Below, piece by piece: positions 9,551 through 21,019 of a stretch of DNA of 64,000 nt. The translations under genes and the position numbers were made by a program. The notes beneath the pieces were generated by a model. That model searched no databases. It was not told where the DNA came from and worked only from the letters and a program-made list of their open reading frames with translations. The DNA comes from Chlorella sorokiniana. Its lineage: Eukaryota > Chlorophyta > Trebouxiophyceae > Chlorellales > Chlorellaceae. The stretch lies in assembly GCA_025917655.1 (NCBI GenBank), contig CP084611.1, forward strand, positions 5,084,001-5,148,000, in the 5' to 3' direction. How positions within the stretch are numbered: position 1 is the stretch's first letter; every line of letters starts with the position of its first letter.

Positions 9551-12500
9551 TCAGCCATGCTGCGGTGGCTGCAGCGGCTGCAGCGTGTGCCCGATGCTGC
9601 CGGCGCCGCCCAGCAGGGCGCCCAGGCTCTCGGCAAGGCCAGGGACGCTCTGCAGATGATTCAGCCCCATCCCAGTCGCTGCAGCCGGCATGCTCTGCAG
9701 GGCCGCCAGCAGCAACCCCATGGCGGGGTCGGGGCCTCCAGCTGGCTGCGGGGCGGGGGGTGGTGCAGGAGCATGCGCTACGGCGGGGCGGGCAGCCACC
9801 GCGGGTGGCGAGGCAGCCGGCCGCGCTGCCAGCTCAGCGGCTGCAAAGGAGCCTGCTGACTGGCTGGGGCAGCTGGGCTGCTGCAGCTGCACGTCGATGA
9901 CCATGTGGTCCCCCATCTGCTGCTGCTGCCACGACCGCTGCTGTGGCAGCGGATCCTGAGCCCACTCAGGCCGCTGCTGCTGCTGCTGCTGGGGCGGCGG
10001 CTGCGGCTGCTGACGAGTGTCAGCGTCCGGGGCAGGTTGCCTTGGGCCCTCGGCAGGCGACGCGTCGCCTGGCTGCTGCAAGCCCAGCTCAACCGGCGGC
10101 CCCGCGGGGCCATTTGCTGCGCCGGCCGGTGGCAGCTCCAGCTGCGCTGCAGCTTCCTCCTGCCTGGCGCAGACAGGCGACGCAGCAGCCCGCTCTCCAA
10201 GCCCGTCGTCCTGCGGCCCGAAAGCACCGGGCGCAGCGCACAGCGCCAGCTGCGCCTGCCGTAGCGACTGGGGAAAGGGTCCCAGCGTGGGCGGCGGCAT
10301 GGCGCAGCTCTGCGGTACGGAGGGCGTACAGCAGGGCACTGCCGCGAGGCGAGCAGACGGCGCAGCCAGCACGGCTGCAAGAGGTAGGTGAGGGGGCACA
10401 GCACAGTCAAACGACAATACATGTTTGGGTGGTTTTGGACGCGAGCAGGCCGTGCCATGCCCTCCCTTCCAGACGGTGGCACAGAGCAGCAGCGCTGCAA
10501 GCTCTACACTTCTGAACCAGCCGTGGGTTAGCCAGGTCAGCCAGGGCAAGCGCTGGCCTCACCTTGGAAGAGCTGCAGCTCGCCGCTGCTGCCCGCTGGG
10601 CCACCCTGGGGCGGGAAGGCCACCCCCAGCCATCGCTGCAGCGGGAGTGGTGGGAGGCAGAGGGGGGTAGGGGTGGGGGCCGTGATGAGTGTGTCCCATT
10701 GTTACGGGGGCACAGGGTGTGTTCGGGGTGTGCTTGCGGGGGGGGTGGGGGTAAAGGCGGTCGCGAAGGCGCAGGCAGCAGGCGGGCATCACAGCCGCCA
10801 GAGGAGAGGCAGCGACCAAGGCAGCCGCGGCAGACTGCGTGCCCATCAAGGCATGCCCATCAATGCTCTCAATTTGGCGCCGGGAGCTGGGGAGCGCGGT
10901 GGCAGCCAGCGGAAGCAGAGCCCCAACTCAACAAAGGCACACACACGGAAATCCTAACGCTAGCAAACAGACTCGCCCACCCACCCGCTGTCCCAGAACG
11001 GCCGCCCCAGCTGCGTGTGCTGTCCCAGCTTCGCGGCGGCGGCGCTGGCGAGGCCGTCCCAGTACTCCAGGAGCACGCCGGCGGTACCGTACACCGCCAG
11101 GCGTACCGCCAGTACCGCCGCCTCGTCGCCCTCCTCCCGCTTGATCACTGGCAGCGGCTCGGCCGTGCCGGGGCCGTCCTGCAGCTGCGGCTGCCCGGCA
11201 TGGGCGGCGGCTGCGGGCTGCCCCCGTTGGGCGGCTGCTCTTTGGCGGCGGGCAGCAGCACACGCAGCAGCAGCACGCCTGCTGGGTGCGCCACCGGGGC
11301 GCGAGGCGCCGCCGCCGCCCATCACCAGCCCCAGGCGTGGCAGGGCCGCCAGCGGCTGCTGCTGCTTGCCAGGCAGCTGCAGCTGGCATCGGTGCTGCAG
11401 GGGAAGGGGGGGGTTATATAAGGGGATGTGCCAGTGTGTAGGGGGAGGGGGTTCCCTAACGAGTGAACGGGTGGGAGGCCAGCCCCTGAGGCCAGAACAG
11501 TCGCAGGACAGGCGGCAGCTGCTGCGGCAGACCCGCAGGAAGAAAGCATGCCTGCGTCGCCGCGGGCTGGCTGCTGGGCAGGCCAGCCCATGGCCCAAAT
11601 CAATGCACACTCGCCCGGGACCCCAGCCCCCGCCTCACGCACCCACGCCAGGCTGGCAGCGCAGGCCGCCTCAGAAGGGTCCTCTGCTCGCCCCCAGCAC
11701 TCCTCCTGCAGTGCCAGCAGCCGCCCCGCCAGCGCAGCACCCGCCACTCCGCTCCAGCCGACGCCCCCGCCGCCGTCCCCGCCGTCGGTGTCCATGGGCG
11801 AATCCCGGCTGGTGCCACCAGCGACGGCCTCGCCCGGCACTGGCGCAGCCAGTCGGGGTTTGGAGGTGGAGAGGGGTGAAGTGTGGGGCCTGCATTTCTT
11901 GCTGGCTGGGCGGCGGTGGCGGCGCCTCTGCCTGCGCCTGCTGTGGCGGCTGCTGCGGCTGCGGCGGCTGCACCTGTGCCTGCTGGTGCGGCTGCGCCCT
12001 CGCTTGCGGCGGCTGCTGAGGCTGCGGCTGGGCCTGCAGCGGATTCGCCGCCGCACTCGCATGCACCTCCCACTTCGCTGCCGGCTCTGCCGCAGGCGCG
12101 GCCGGTGCGGTGGCTGCCGGCGGCCGCTGCGGCGGCGGCGCCCGGCGCCAGCGCCGCCGCCAGCAGCGCCGCCAGGTGGCGCTGCGCCTCGGAGTCCCCA
12201 TCCGCCCCCAAGGCCTCGGACAGCAGCGGCACCAGCTGATGGGGGCGGCAGGCAGCAGGAGAGGTGGGCCAGGAGGTGGCGGAAGCAAGGCGGCAGAGAC
12301 GGGCGGGTCGTGTGGGAGCCCCCCCAGCCGCTCGCTGCCGCTTGGCGGCAGGCGGCGCCCGGCAGCGGCAGCGTGACACATGGACGGCCAGGAGGCAGCG
12401 GCACAGGCGGGCGGCAGGCCGGCGGCTGTGCTCACCAGGTTGGCAGTGACCAGCTGCTCGGCGGCTTGGGAGGAGGCGGCGGAGGCGGCGCCTGCGCCGC

Positions 12501-12604
12501 GGCTGGTGGCGGCGGCGCTGAATCGCTGGCGGCGGCCGTCTGCAGCAGGAAGGGAGGGGGAAAGGTGGGGGGGGGCAGGAGGGTTGTTGGATGCAGGTGA
12601 GGAC

Positions 12605-12642
<38 letters not shown>

Positions 12643-13811
12643 GGGGGCGCGACTGCTTCGGGCGGCGGCCGCCGCCGAGGCGACGGGAAGCATCAGTATG
12701 CGGCCGCAGCGAGCGGGCCACCACCGCACCCTTGTCCGTCTTTTGTGACCCCCACGCGCACAGGCAGGCACAGCGACCGCAAGGATGGGCGACCATGATC
12801 ACACAGGGGCGTGCTTGCCTGCAGGATGGCGTCCAAAAGGCTCTCCAGCCCTGAGAGGCGCTCCGCGGGCGGCGGCGGCGCGAACGCCGCCGCCGCCTGG
12901 GCAATGGTCATCTGCGGCCCCGCTGGGTGCTGGCCCCATGCTCCCAGCAGCAAGCTGGGACGGTAGGCGTCTGGGAGGTGGGGGCGCGGGTAGGCGGGGG
13001 CGGCGGCGCGCCATACCGCTCCTCCCGTGGCTCGCCGCAGCCGTCAGCTGCGGCAGCGCCGCCAGCAGCGAGCCCAGCGAGCGAGAGTGGGGCTGCCCCT
13101 GCCCCTGGCCGTAGCTCTGGCTGCGCCCGAAGCTGTGGCTGTGGCTGTGGCTCGTCACGTCGTCGGCGTGCGGCGGCGCAGGCTGCGGCCGGGGCCGCAG
13201 CACTGGAGGCGCGGCGGGGGCGGCACTCGCGGGCGGCACCGCCGCCGCCCTCAGCCGCCGCCCCCACCCGAGCTCGAGTTCTTGACCAGCCGGGCGGTGC
13301 GGCAGTAGCACTTGTTGCCTGTGCACGCAAGGGAACGATGGAAGCAGCTGCGTCAGGCGGCTTCTTGGGGATCCGCTCCGCTGCGCTCGGGCGGGCACGT
13401 GGGCGCTGCCCAGCCCTGCCGCCCTGCCCGCCCGCACTCACATATCGTCCCTTGCACCAAGTAGTGCTTGCGCCAGGAGGTGCTGCGCTGCGTGCCACAC
13501 AGCACGCACGGTCCTTTCTGCAGAGCGGCCACACGGTAGCGGGTGTAAAGTGCCGCGTCAGGGAGCTGTTGGTTCTCGGGCGGGCGTGGCCGCGGCGCGT
13601 CCCACGAGCCCAGGACGGCATGCAGACGCCGGGCCAAGCACAGGAGGGTCAGCTCCGCTACAGATTGTTGCCGTTTACCGGGGCTGGGGACCCCGCGTCG
13701 GCCCCTCCAGGAGGCAACGCGCTGTCCAAGAACAGCTGTACTCACTTGTCTTATCTTCCTGATGGGCTGGGAGCCGGTGAGCCCCAGCCCCGCAATGTCA
13801 TCTCCCTCCAT
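9551..13811 (-). CDS. GATA-like zinc-finger protein with long Gln/Ala/Pro-rich tail
   Basis: Putative DNA-binding regulator. The first exon (13442-13811, start MEGDDIAGLGLTGSQPIRK) ends GPCVLCGTQRSTSWRKHY.., and the exon starting at 13318 opens NKCYCRTARLVKN. Joined, they give Cys-x2-Cys-x18-Cys-x2-Cys with CGTxxxTSW after the first pair, the spacing of plant GATA fingers (class IVb). The residues between the cysteines differ from classical GATA factors, so the fold is inferred. The rest is low complexity: HSHSHSFGRSQSYGQGQGQP, Ala and Pro tracts, short helices such as ERLSGLESLLDAILQ and LVPLLSEALGADGDSEAQRH, and a 252-residue last exon (9551-10309) that is Gln-rich (six-Gln run) and ends LQPLQPPQHG. 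Middle exons (10.9-12.9 kb) could not be placed exactly because several frames stay open in this GC-rich sequence. Confidence 0.6.
12605..12641. repeat. (AGC)n trinucleotide repeat, about 12 units
   Basis: A pure GCA/AGC run lies inside the zinc-finger gene. On the sense (minus) strand it reads GCT, TGC or CTG depending on frame, giving poly-Ala in one open frame. Whether it is exonic is not certain. Confidence 0.85.
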
Positions 13812-14124
13812 CCTCAGGGAGGCATAGGGCCGCGCGAGCTGGTGTTCCAGCTTGTTCAAGGACTGATGAATATGATGGCGAAACCGGCACCTCTACTCGC
13901 GGTGTTCACAACCCTCTGGCACCCTGCCTGGGAAATCAGGAGGTGGAGGCCACGGCAAAACGTCTGTCACGTGGCGCTGGCTATTGTGAGAAACGGCAGC
14001 CTGAAGGCATTTCCAGAGCTAACAGCTGGCAGAGCGGGCTGGTACACGGGGCAAGCCGCGAACAGAACAGGTTGAGCGTCCGCGGGCGTGGGCTGGAAGG
14101 GCCATCAATGGCTGCAAAAAGAGC
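13812..14124. other. Intergenic region
   Basis: Short gap between the 5' end of the zinc-finger gene and the 3' end of the WD40 gene, both on the minus strand. No coding signal was supported. Confidence 0.35.
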
Positions 14125-17100
14125 TTAATGCAGCATATACGGCGCCTCCACGCCCTGCACAGCAGATGGCGGGGTGGGTCCAGCAGGCGCGGCGCCGCTG
14201 GCGGGGGGACCTTCACCGGCCACACGCCGTTCCATCTCTCGTGCCGCCATTGAACAGGCCCGACGCATCGCTCTAGTTGCATCAGGGTTCGAACGCAAGA
14301 GGAAAACAGCAGTCCAACCTAACCATCTCCCGCCTGATCTGCTGAGGCCGCCGCGGGCGAGCGCGCCGCCGCGGCGGCGTCGCTTCGCGACTCTGCGCCA
14401 CCCCCACTTCGCCGCCAGCCACCTCCTGCTGCGTGTGCGCCGCCGGCGGCAGCTACCCTCCTGCCTGCGGCAGCCAGTCGGTGCGCTGCCCCGCCATGAG
14501 GCTGACAATGTGCAGGAGCAGCGCCGACGGCAGCGACCACACGCCCGCGCCCGGCCGCTGCCGCTGCGCGCAGAGCAGCAGCGTTGCGACGGCGGCGCGA
14601 AACGCGGGCGGCCACGCGCCGTGCTGCTCCTGGCGCCAGGGCTGGGAGGAAAAGTATCGGAGCAAGGCACCCTGCAGCACAAGGGCAGCCAGGCGGGCAG
14701 GCCAGCCGATCAGACGCCCCCAGAGTGAAGGCCACATCAGCACCAGGCGACACTTGTGGGCGCGTCCGCAGCAGCATGCATGCCTCTCAAGCCAGGACCG
14801 CCGCGGGACACAGCTCGCTGCCCCAGCCCCCACACGCCCACCTGCCGCGTGGCCACAAGCAAGTCGCCGCACGCTGTGCTGGCAAGGCCGGTGATGCGGC
14901 GGCGGCGCCGCCCGGAGAGCTCTGGGGGGCAGGCGGGAGGGATGGATCAGGAGGGCCCAGGTGGGCTCTCGAGGGCAGCTTCTGCCTTCCAGGCATGGCA
15001 CAACAGAGAACCTGCTCCCTCCCGCAGGATTCTAATGCACACAAGGGTTCAATAACCATGCCGGCCCATGGTCTAGGCACTAGTGGCACTCGTTTCGGAG
15101 GCCTGGCGGCCGCAGCAGCCAGCAGCCCGCGCAGCCGCCCTCACTCACCGTGCACTCGTGACCCGGAATCGACTGGCAGGCGCAGCAGCTGCACCCCTGG
15201 CGGCGCACCCGCCAGCTGCTCATCCTGTGCGCTGTGCTCCGCCGCCGCCGCCGCGCCCTTCCCCGCGCGGCGCTGCCGCCGCCAGCCGCGCCGCCGGCAT
15301 CGCCAGAGGGCTGGTGGGGCGGCTGTGCGTGCAAAGGGCCCGCACCGCCGTGCCGCGCATCTGGCTGCAGCGGCGGCAGGGGCGGTACGTACCGCAGGTG
15401 CACCTGCTTCGCGTCCTCCCCGTACAGCAGCAGGCGGTCGTCCCAGGGGCGAAGCCCACGCTGCGGGTGGCGGCAGCGGGGGCGGGGGCGGGCGGGGGCT
15501 TAGGGGAGGGCTGCAGGGGCAGCGCGGCTGCCCCACCGCAAGCAGCTGGGTCAAGGGATCTGTCGGCCGATGCTGAGAGGCGGAGCCGTGCAGGCTTGCA
15601 TGGAGGGCCCAGGTTCGGAGCTGGAGTGGGGGAGGGGGGTGCTTCCAGGGCTGCCTCTGACAGTGCTCCAGGTGGTCCAGTGGCTGCCAGGACCCCCTCT
15701 GAGCACCCCCGCCCAGCACACGCCCCAGCAGCTCAGGCGAGGCAGCTCAATCTCACGCCAGGCACGGCCGCAGGTGGTCTTCCACTCGCAGCGCCAGGCG
15801 GCCGCTGCCGGCCTCAAACACAAACACGGCGTGCAGCGCGTCGCTGCTGACCGCCAGCAGGCTGCTGCTGGCATTCCAGGCGCAGTACTGGCTGCCTGCG
15901 GGGGCGGCGGGGCGGGGGCGTGCGTTTTTGTTTGAGAATGAGAGGTAGAGTGGGTGGGTGGGTGGGTGTTCTTGTGGTGGGCGGGTGTGGGTTTGGAGGG
16001 GCGGGGTGTGGTTGGGCGAAGGGAGCCCTTCCAGCATGCCACCAGCACAGGCCGCCCCCTCCCGCGGCACCAGCGGGGCACTCTTCGGCAGCGCCGCAGG
16101 CAGCGCCAGCAGCGCGGCAGCCAGCCGCACCCGGCTCGTCGATGGCCAGCGGCCTCGAGCGGCTCAGGCGGAAGGGCAGCTCGCGCCACGCAAAGCCGGC
16201 CTGCTGGTCAATCAGGAAGGCCGCCGTGCGGTCTCCCACAGCTGCAAGGGGGTTTGTGGAGGCAGGAGCGTGTGCAGTGGGGGTGTGGGTGCAGGCAAGG
16301 CAAGGGTGACGGGGGTGGGTGGAGAGGGTGGGGCCATGACAGGTGCCAGGGAACAAGGCGCGTGGGCTGAGCACGGGATGCCGACGCCGTGGCAACAGAG
16401 AAAGCCAGCAGGCACGCAAGCCAAACGGAGACGGCCCACCTGCGATCCAGCGACCGTCGGGCGACGGCACGGCCAGGTTGCAGGGTGCCGGCAGGGGGCC
16501 GATGGCGGCGGTGGCAAACGCGCGCCACTCGCTGCCGCCCGGCGCGGCGGCGGCGCGCAGCGGCGGCGGCTGGTGCTGCAGCATGTGTGCCCCTAAGCAG
16601 TGCTGCTGTGCCCCGAAGAAAGTGACCTGCAATACGAGCAATGCGGGGTTTGTCGGTGTGGGTGGGTGGTTGGGTGTGGGTGAGGGGGGCGACGGCCTGG
16701 CTGGGAACGGCACCCGCCGATAAAAACGCGCCCCTGGCGGCTGTGACGTAAAGACCGGGCAGCGAGAAAGCCACGTGCCAGGCGGGCTGAACAGCCGACA
16801 AGCACAGGGGGCGGCAACGCACCGGCCGCATGCTCCAATGCGGCGACGCCTCGCCCAGCCCCCGGCACAGCAGCGCCGCCGCTTGCAGGTTGCAGAGGAG
16901 TGGCGGAGGCTGCTCAAACACGTACACCCAGCGGCACTGCGGGTGGCAGGCAGCGGGAGGTGGGAGGGGCGGGACAGGGTGCGAGTCAGAAGCACAGGTC
17001 GTGATGAGCGCTTCCCGGGTTGATGACTCTCACGTGGGCGCACGAGTGCAGGCTGCGGCGTGCCTCCCTGCAATGGCAGCAACGTACGCCGCCATCTGCC

Positions 17101-18205
17101 CCCGTGGTCCCTGTCTGGTCCCCCAACCCAAAAGGAAGGGTTTGTCCCTACATCTGGTCCCTGCAACCCCCGCCACGCCTGCCCCACGCCCTCAGCTCGC
17201 CTGCTCCGCAGCCAGCAGCCGCCGCCGCCCCGCCACCAGCCCGAAGCGCACGCCGTTGAGCATGCCGTCATGCGCGTACGGCGCGGCCTGGCCCGGCTCC
17301 AGCCCCAGCCCCACCACGCCCCGCAGCATGACCGCGGCATGCTGCGGCAACCCGGCGGCGGCGGCGGGCCCTGCCCGCGCCTGGGCCGCCGCAGCCTCCC
17401 TCCGCACCCGCCGCCCTCGCTCGCCGCCGCCTTGCCCTTGCCCTCTGGCGGCGGCGGCGCCCGGCCCGCCGCTGCTGCAGCAGCTGCTCGTGCTCCTGCT
17501 GCGCCCGCTGCATCATCTGCTGCGCATGCTGGTAGAGCTGCCGAGTGACCTGCATCTCCTCCTGAAGGTAGGCCCCGTGCGCCAGCAGGCTCTGCTGGAC
17601 CTGCTGGGGGTTGCGCGGCGGCCGAGGTCCTGCGTGCGGGGAGCAGGGGCGGCATGCGATGCAGAAGCCTTCCACAAGCGTGATGGGAGGGAACGCTGGG
17701 TGCCGCCGCCGCCGCAGAGCCCAGCCCGACGCGCCGCCCTGCCAGGCGTGTGCAAGGGAGCCAGCTGGAAAGGAAGCAGGCCCATGGAAGGTACGAGGAA
17801 CCTGCCTGGGACAGCACGGCGTGCAGGAAGGCGACTGCCTGGTACGCCAGCTCGCGCTGAGCCGGCGTGGCGCTGTTGCTGCCGGAAGCCACCGGCGACT
17901 CTGACAGTGGGGATGCGCCTGCCGCCCCTGACGCCACATCAGCCGAGGGGCCCGCAGCAGGGCCGTCGCCGTCGTCTGGCTGGGGCGGCGGCGGCATAGG
18001 GATGCCGGCGCGGCGGGCATGCCCCGCCATCTCGAGGATTGCTGTCATGACGGCGTCCTGCATCTCGGCAGGACTCAACTGATCGATAGCCGCGTGCCTG
18101 AGCCGTAACTCGCTCCGTAAATCGGGGAAACATACTGCAGGAAATCGGGCGGCAAGGGAGACAGGCGCCGCCCCGCAGACTGCCCGCCGCCCGCCAGATC
18201 GCCCG

Positions 18206-18240
<35 letters not shown>

Positions 18241-18695
18241 CCCTCCTGCGGCGGGCCCTGGCCCTGGCCCTGCTCCCTGGCGCGTCGTTCCTTGGCTGCG
18301 GCCAGGCCTTCAGCCAGCCCTGGCACCAACAGAGGGGTGTAAAAGTAGTTGGAGCCGTCTGAGAGGTCCAACGCGCGGCGCGGACCCTCAGGCCTGCACA
18401 CCGATCGGGGTGGGGGTGGGGGATGCTGTGGCGGAAGATGAGCGAGAAGCCAGCCGGGACGCAGCCGAAGCTCGCGTGGCATAGGGCGCCGACGCAGGGC
18501 ACAAACAGCAGCGCACGGCGCCGTACTCCTGCGTGGCGGCGGCGCACCGCGGCGGCGCGGTGGGGTCGATGGAGTAGAAAGCGAGCAGGCCGCCCTCGCC
18601 GCCGGCGGCCAGCCAGCGCGCGTCCGGGGACAGGGCGAGGCTGTACAGGTCCCGCAGTCCCTGGAAGCCGCCCAATCGTACCGCAGGAGGCTGCG

Positions 18696-18729
<34 letters not shown>

Positions 18730-20175
18730 GGGGAGGGGGCGTTCAGCGCGGGCCATGGTGGGTTGTGGGTGGGCCAGGGCAGGGTTGCACGTAAGGCGGG
18801 GAAGCACAGGGCGCCGACTGAGAGGAAGCAAGAGAATGTGCTTGCCGCGATCCACCCACCCACGCACATACCAACCAACACACCATACACCCGCACACCC
18901 CATACCTGTGCTGGTCCAAGCGCCTGCACGGCCCCGCGGCGGGCAGCCGCCACGCCGCCACGCCGTGCACGTCGTACGTCGCTGCCAGCAGGCCGCCGCC
19001 GCGCTCGGGTGGCAGCGCCGCCACCGCCAGCGCGTCGGCCGACTGGAAGTGGCGCGCTGCGGTGGTCACAGCGTAGGCGGCCCACCCCGCGGACAGGTGC
19101 ACCCCCTCAGTCTCCAGCGCCAGCCGCTGAGCCTCCTCTTCGACGCTGGATGCTGCACGGGGGAAGGGGGAGGTTGCCGACAGAAAGCTGGTTTGGACCG
19201 AGTGCCAAGTCGCCCTTTGATGAGCGGCCAGCGACACCCCTACCCAACACGCCCTGCCACACACACACTTCGGGGCTGTGTGTCGGGGGAAGGGCGGTGA
19301 GCGGCGAGCGCACCTCTGCTGCTAAGCACGCTGTCTTCATCATCCCAGTCATCGCCGTCCTCCATTTCCTGCTGTGCAGCATCCCAAACAAAATCTGGCC
19401 AAACATTTGGAATAAGTCCTTCGGTGTCATCAATATTCGGGGATGGACCGGATTGAAGAGCATTCAAGGGTTTATCTTGTCAAGAGGCAGCGCCATGTGG
19501 GGTGCTTTGTGGAAACGCAGTGCGCGGACAGCCTGTGCCGCCCTGATGCGCAACGGCGGCGTGGGGAGACGCCGCGGATGGCCGGGCGGTGCGGTGGCAT
19601 GGGCCGGCGTCGGGCGCACAAACAGCGGCGGCCCGGTACAAACAGGCTGCAGCTCCTTTGAAGTAGTGGCACAACGACTGCCGCACGCGCAGGCGCATGC
19701 AAAAGGAAAGCAACACATCAACTGCATGTCTAGGCTTGCCTCATCCCAGCCATCATCATCATCCATCCACTCCACATCTGGAATTTGGTCTGCAAGCAAC
19801 AGCCAGAAACAGCCTTTGGCGCCCGGCAGAGCGCCCCAGCTGATTCTGAGTGCAGCACGCAGCTCAGCTGTCACGGGCTGGCCAGCTCAGGGCTGCAGCA
19901 AGGTAGAGGTGGGGGAGGACGGGCAGCAGCCGCACCTTCGTTGTCATCTGTAGACAGCCAGCCCTCATCCTCCTCGTCGCCGCTGGCCCACCAGTCAAGA
20001 TCACTGTCCTGAAAAACCTCTGCTGCGCCTCCCGCCCCTGCCCCTGGCTCGGCCCGCTGCTCAATGGCGGCCGCGCGCCGCCAGGCGGCAACGGCGGCGA
20101 TTGGCTCTGCTCCATTTCGCGTCTGCCTGGTTGCGCATGCTGCTCGCCACCTTCATCAGAGGCAGCAGGCGCCAT
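14125..20175 (-). CDS. WD40-repeat protein with acidic N-terminus and polyQ tract
   Basis: Long multi-exon gene. The start at 20173-20175 opens MAPAASDEGGEQ. Three acidic, Trp-containing exons follow: DSDLDWWASGDEEDEGWLS, IPDVEWMDDDDGWDE and EMEDGDDWDDEDSVLSSR. Next come beta-propeller-like blades LYSLALSPDARWLAAGGEGG, then an (about 12) Gln run at 18202-18240, helical exons (SELRLRHAAIDQLSPAEMQD, LYQHAQQMMQRAQQEHEQLL), and further blades CNLAVPSPDGRWIA, GDRTAAFLIDQQAGF, CAWNASSSLLAVSSDALHAV and DDRLLLYGEDAKQVHLR. The protein ends PPSAVQGVEAPYMLH. The acidic N-terminus and the NLxVPSPDG blade recall a conserved uncharacterised eukaryotic WD40 family (fission yeast SPBC2A9.03 type), but this is tentative. 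It could be two genes split near 18.1 kb. Many frames compete, and exon limits are approximate. Its first exon is duplicated at 23.4-23.7 kb. Confidence 0.6.
18202..18240 (-). repeat. CAG repeat coding polyglutamine
   Basis: CTG repeats on the plus strand read CAG on the sense strand of the WD40 gene, in frame with the flanking residues EGQQ..QQAGDLAGGG. About 12 glutamines. Confidence 0.85.
18697..18726. repeat. (GT)n microsatellite
   Basis: A run of about 15 GT dinucleotides lies in an intron of the WD40 gene and is followed by a G-rich stretch. Confidence 0.9.
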
Positions 20176-21019
20176 GGTTGAGGGTTTGGAGGTCCGCGGC
20201 CGGCAGAGGGCGCGGCACGTGAAGTCTTCGCTCTTGAATTGATCGCTTCAACAATTGGTGCTTTAAAGCAGTTCCGCGACTGCGGTGGCTGCCGAGGCGC
20301 CCCGCCGGCCTGTCGCTGACCTCCGCAGAGCTCTACGAGAGGATTGCTGCCGAGCGCGGCGTCGATGATGCGCAATGGATGATCAGGATGGCCCCCGGTG
20401 AGTTACACTGCTTGGCCCAGCAGTGCTTCTGCGTGGGTGACGCAGCATCACGCCGCGCTCTGGTCGTTTGAGTTTGAGCAAGGAGCGATGGACCACCCTC
20501 TCATGCTAACTCGATCCAGCTCATAACTACAATCAACAGCCGTGCATCTTGAGTCTGAGACTTTGCTTGGGAAGCATGCCAAGGTGAGACTGCCGCCTTG
20601 TTGTGCAGCGGTTTCAAGTGCCGTCGCCACCAGCAGGGTGCTCATGCATGCCCGGGAAAGAAGCTGGCTGCCGCTCCAACCACTGCTTGTGCAGATGGCC
20701 TACAGGCAGGCGTGGCGGCAGTATGCACAGCAGATAACCGCCATCACTGCGGCAGTGAAGCGTACGGCCACATGACAGCACTTGGCCGAATGTTGACGGT
20801 CGCCTTTATTTCCAATGGCGGCGTCACCCTACCATGCTGATGCTTCTATTGCAGCCTCCCTGCATGACTGGACACAGGAGGAGCTCTGCGTCGACTCGCC
20901 TGATAATGCTGGAAAGGGTGGCATGACCCGCCTGCTGCGCCGCCCATCTCGCCGCGCGAGGCTTCAGAAACCCTGAGCGGTTTCATCACAAGGCTCGTCA
21001 GGAGCGCTTCCTCCTTGCA
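20176..21019 (+). other. Upstream region of F-box/LRR gene 1, possible 5' exons
   Basis: The region between the WD40 start and the first secure LRR exon is also duplicated (about 23.8-24.57 kb). It holds possible short exons on the plus strand, for example one ending at AELYERIAAERGVDDAQWMI before a GTGAGT donor (about 20399), ESETLLGKHAK before GTGAGA (about 20582), and LHDWTQEELCVDSPDNAGK near 20870. Reading frames agree poorly between the two copies, so these may be 5' UTR rather than coding. Confidence 0.35.

Noticed and set aside
11322-12904. Several overlapping frames of 350-430 codons on both strands
   Set aside because: GC-rich low-complexity sequence keeps all frames open. The Arg-rich and Cys-rich translations are shadows of the zinc-finger gene.
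15814-18078. A 754-codon open frame on the minus strand
   Set aside because: It crosses clear splice sites of the WD40 gene, begins at a TTG and is mostly Arg/Pro/Ala-rich translation of introns. Only parts of it are exons.
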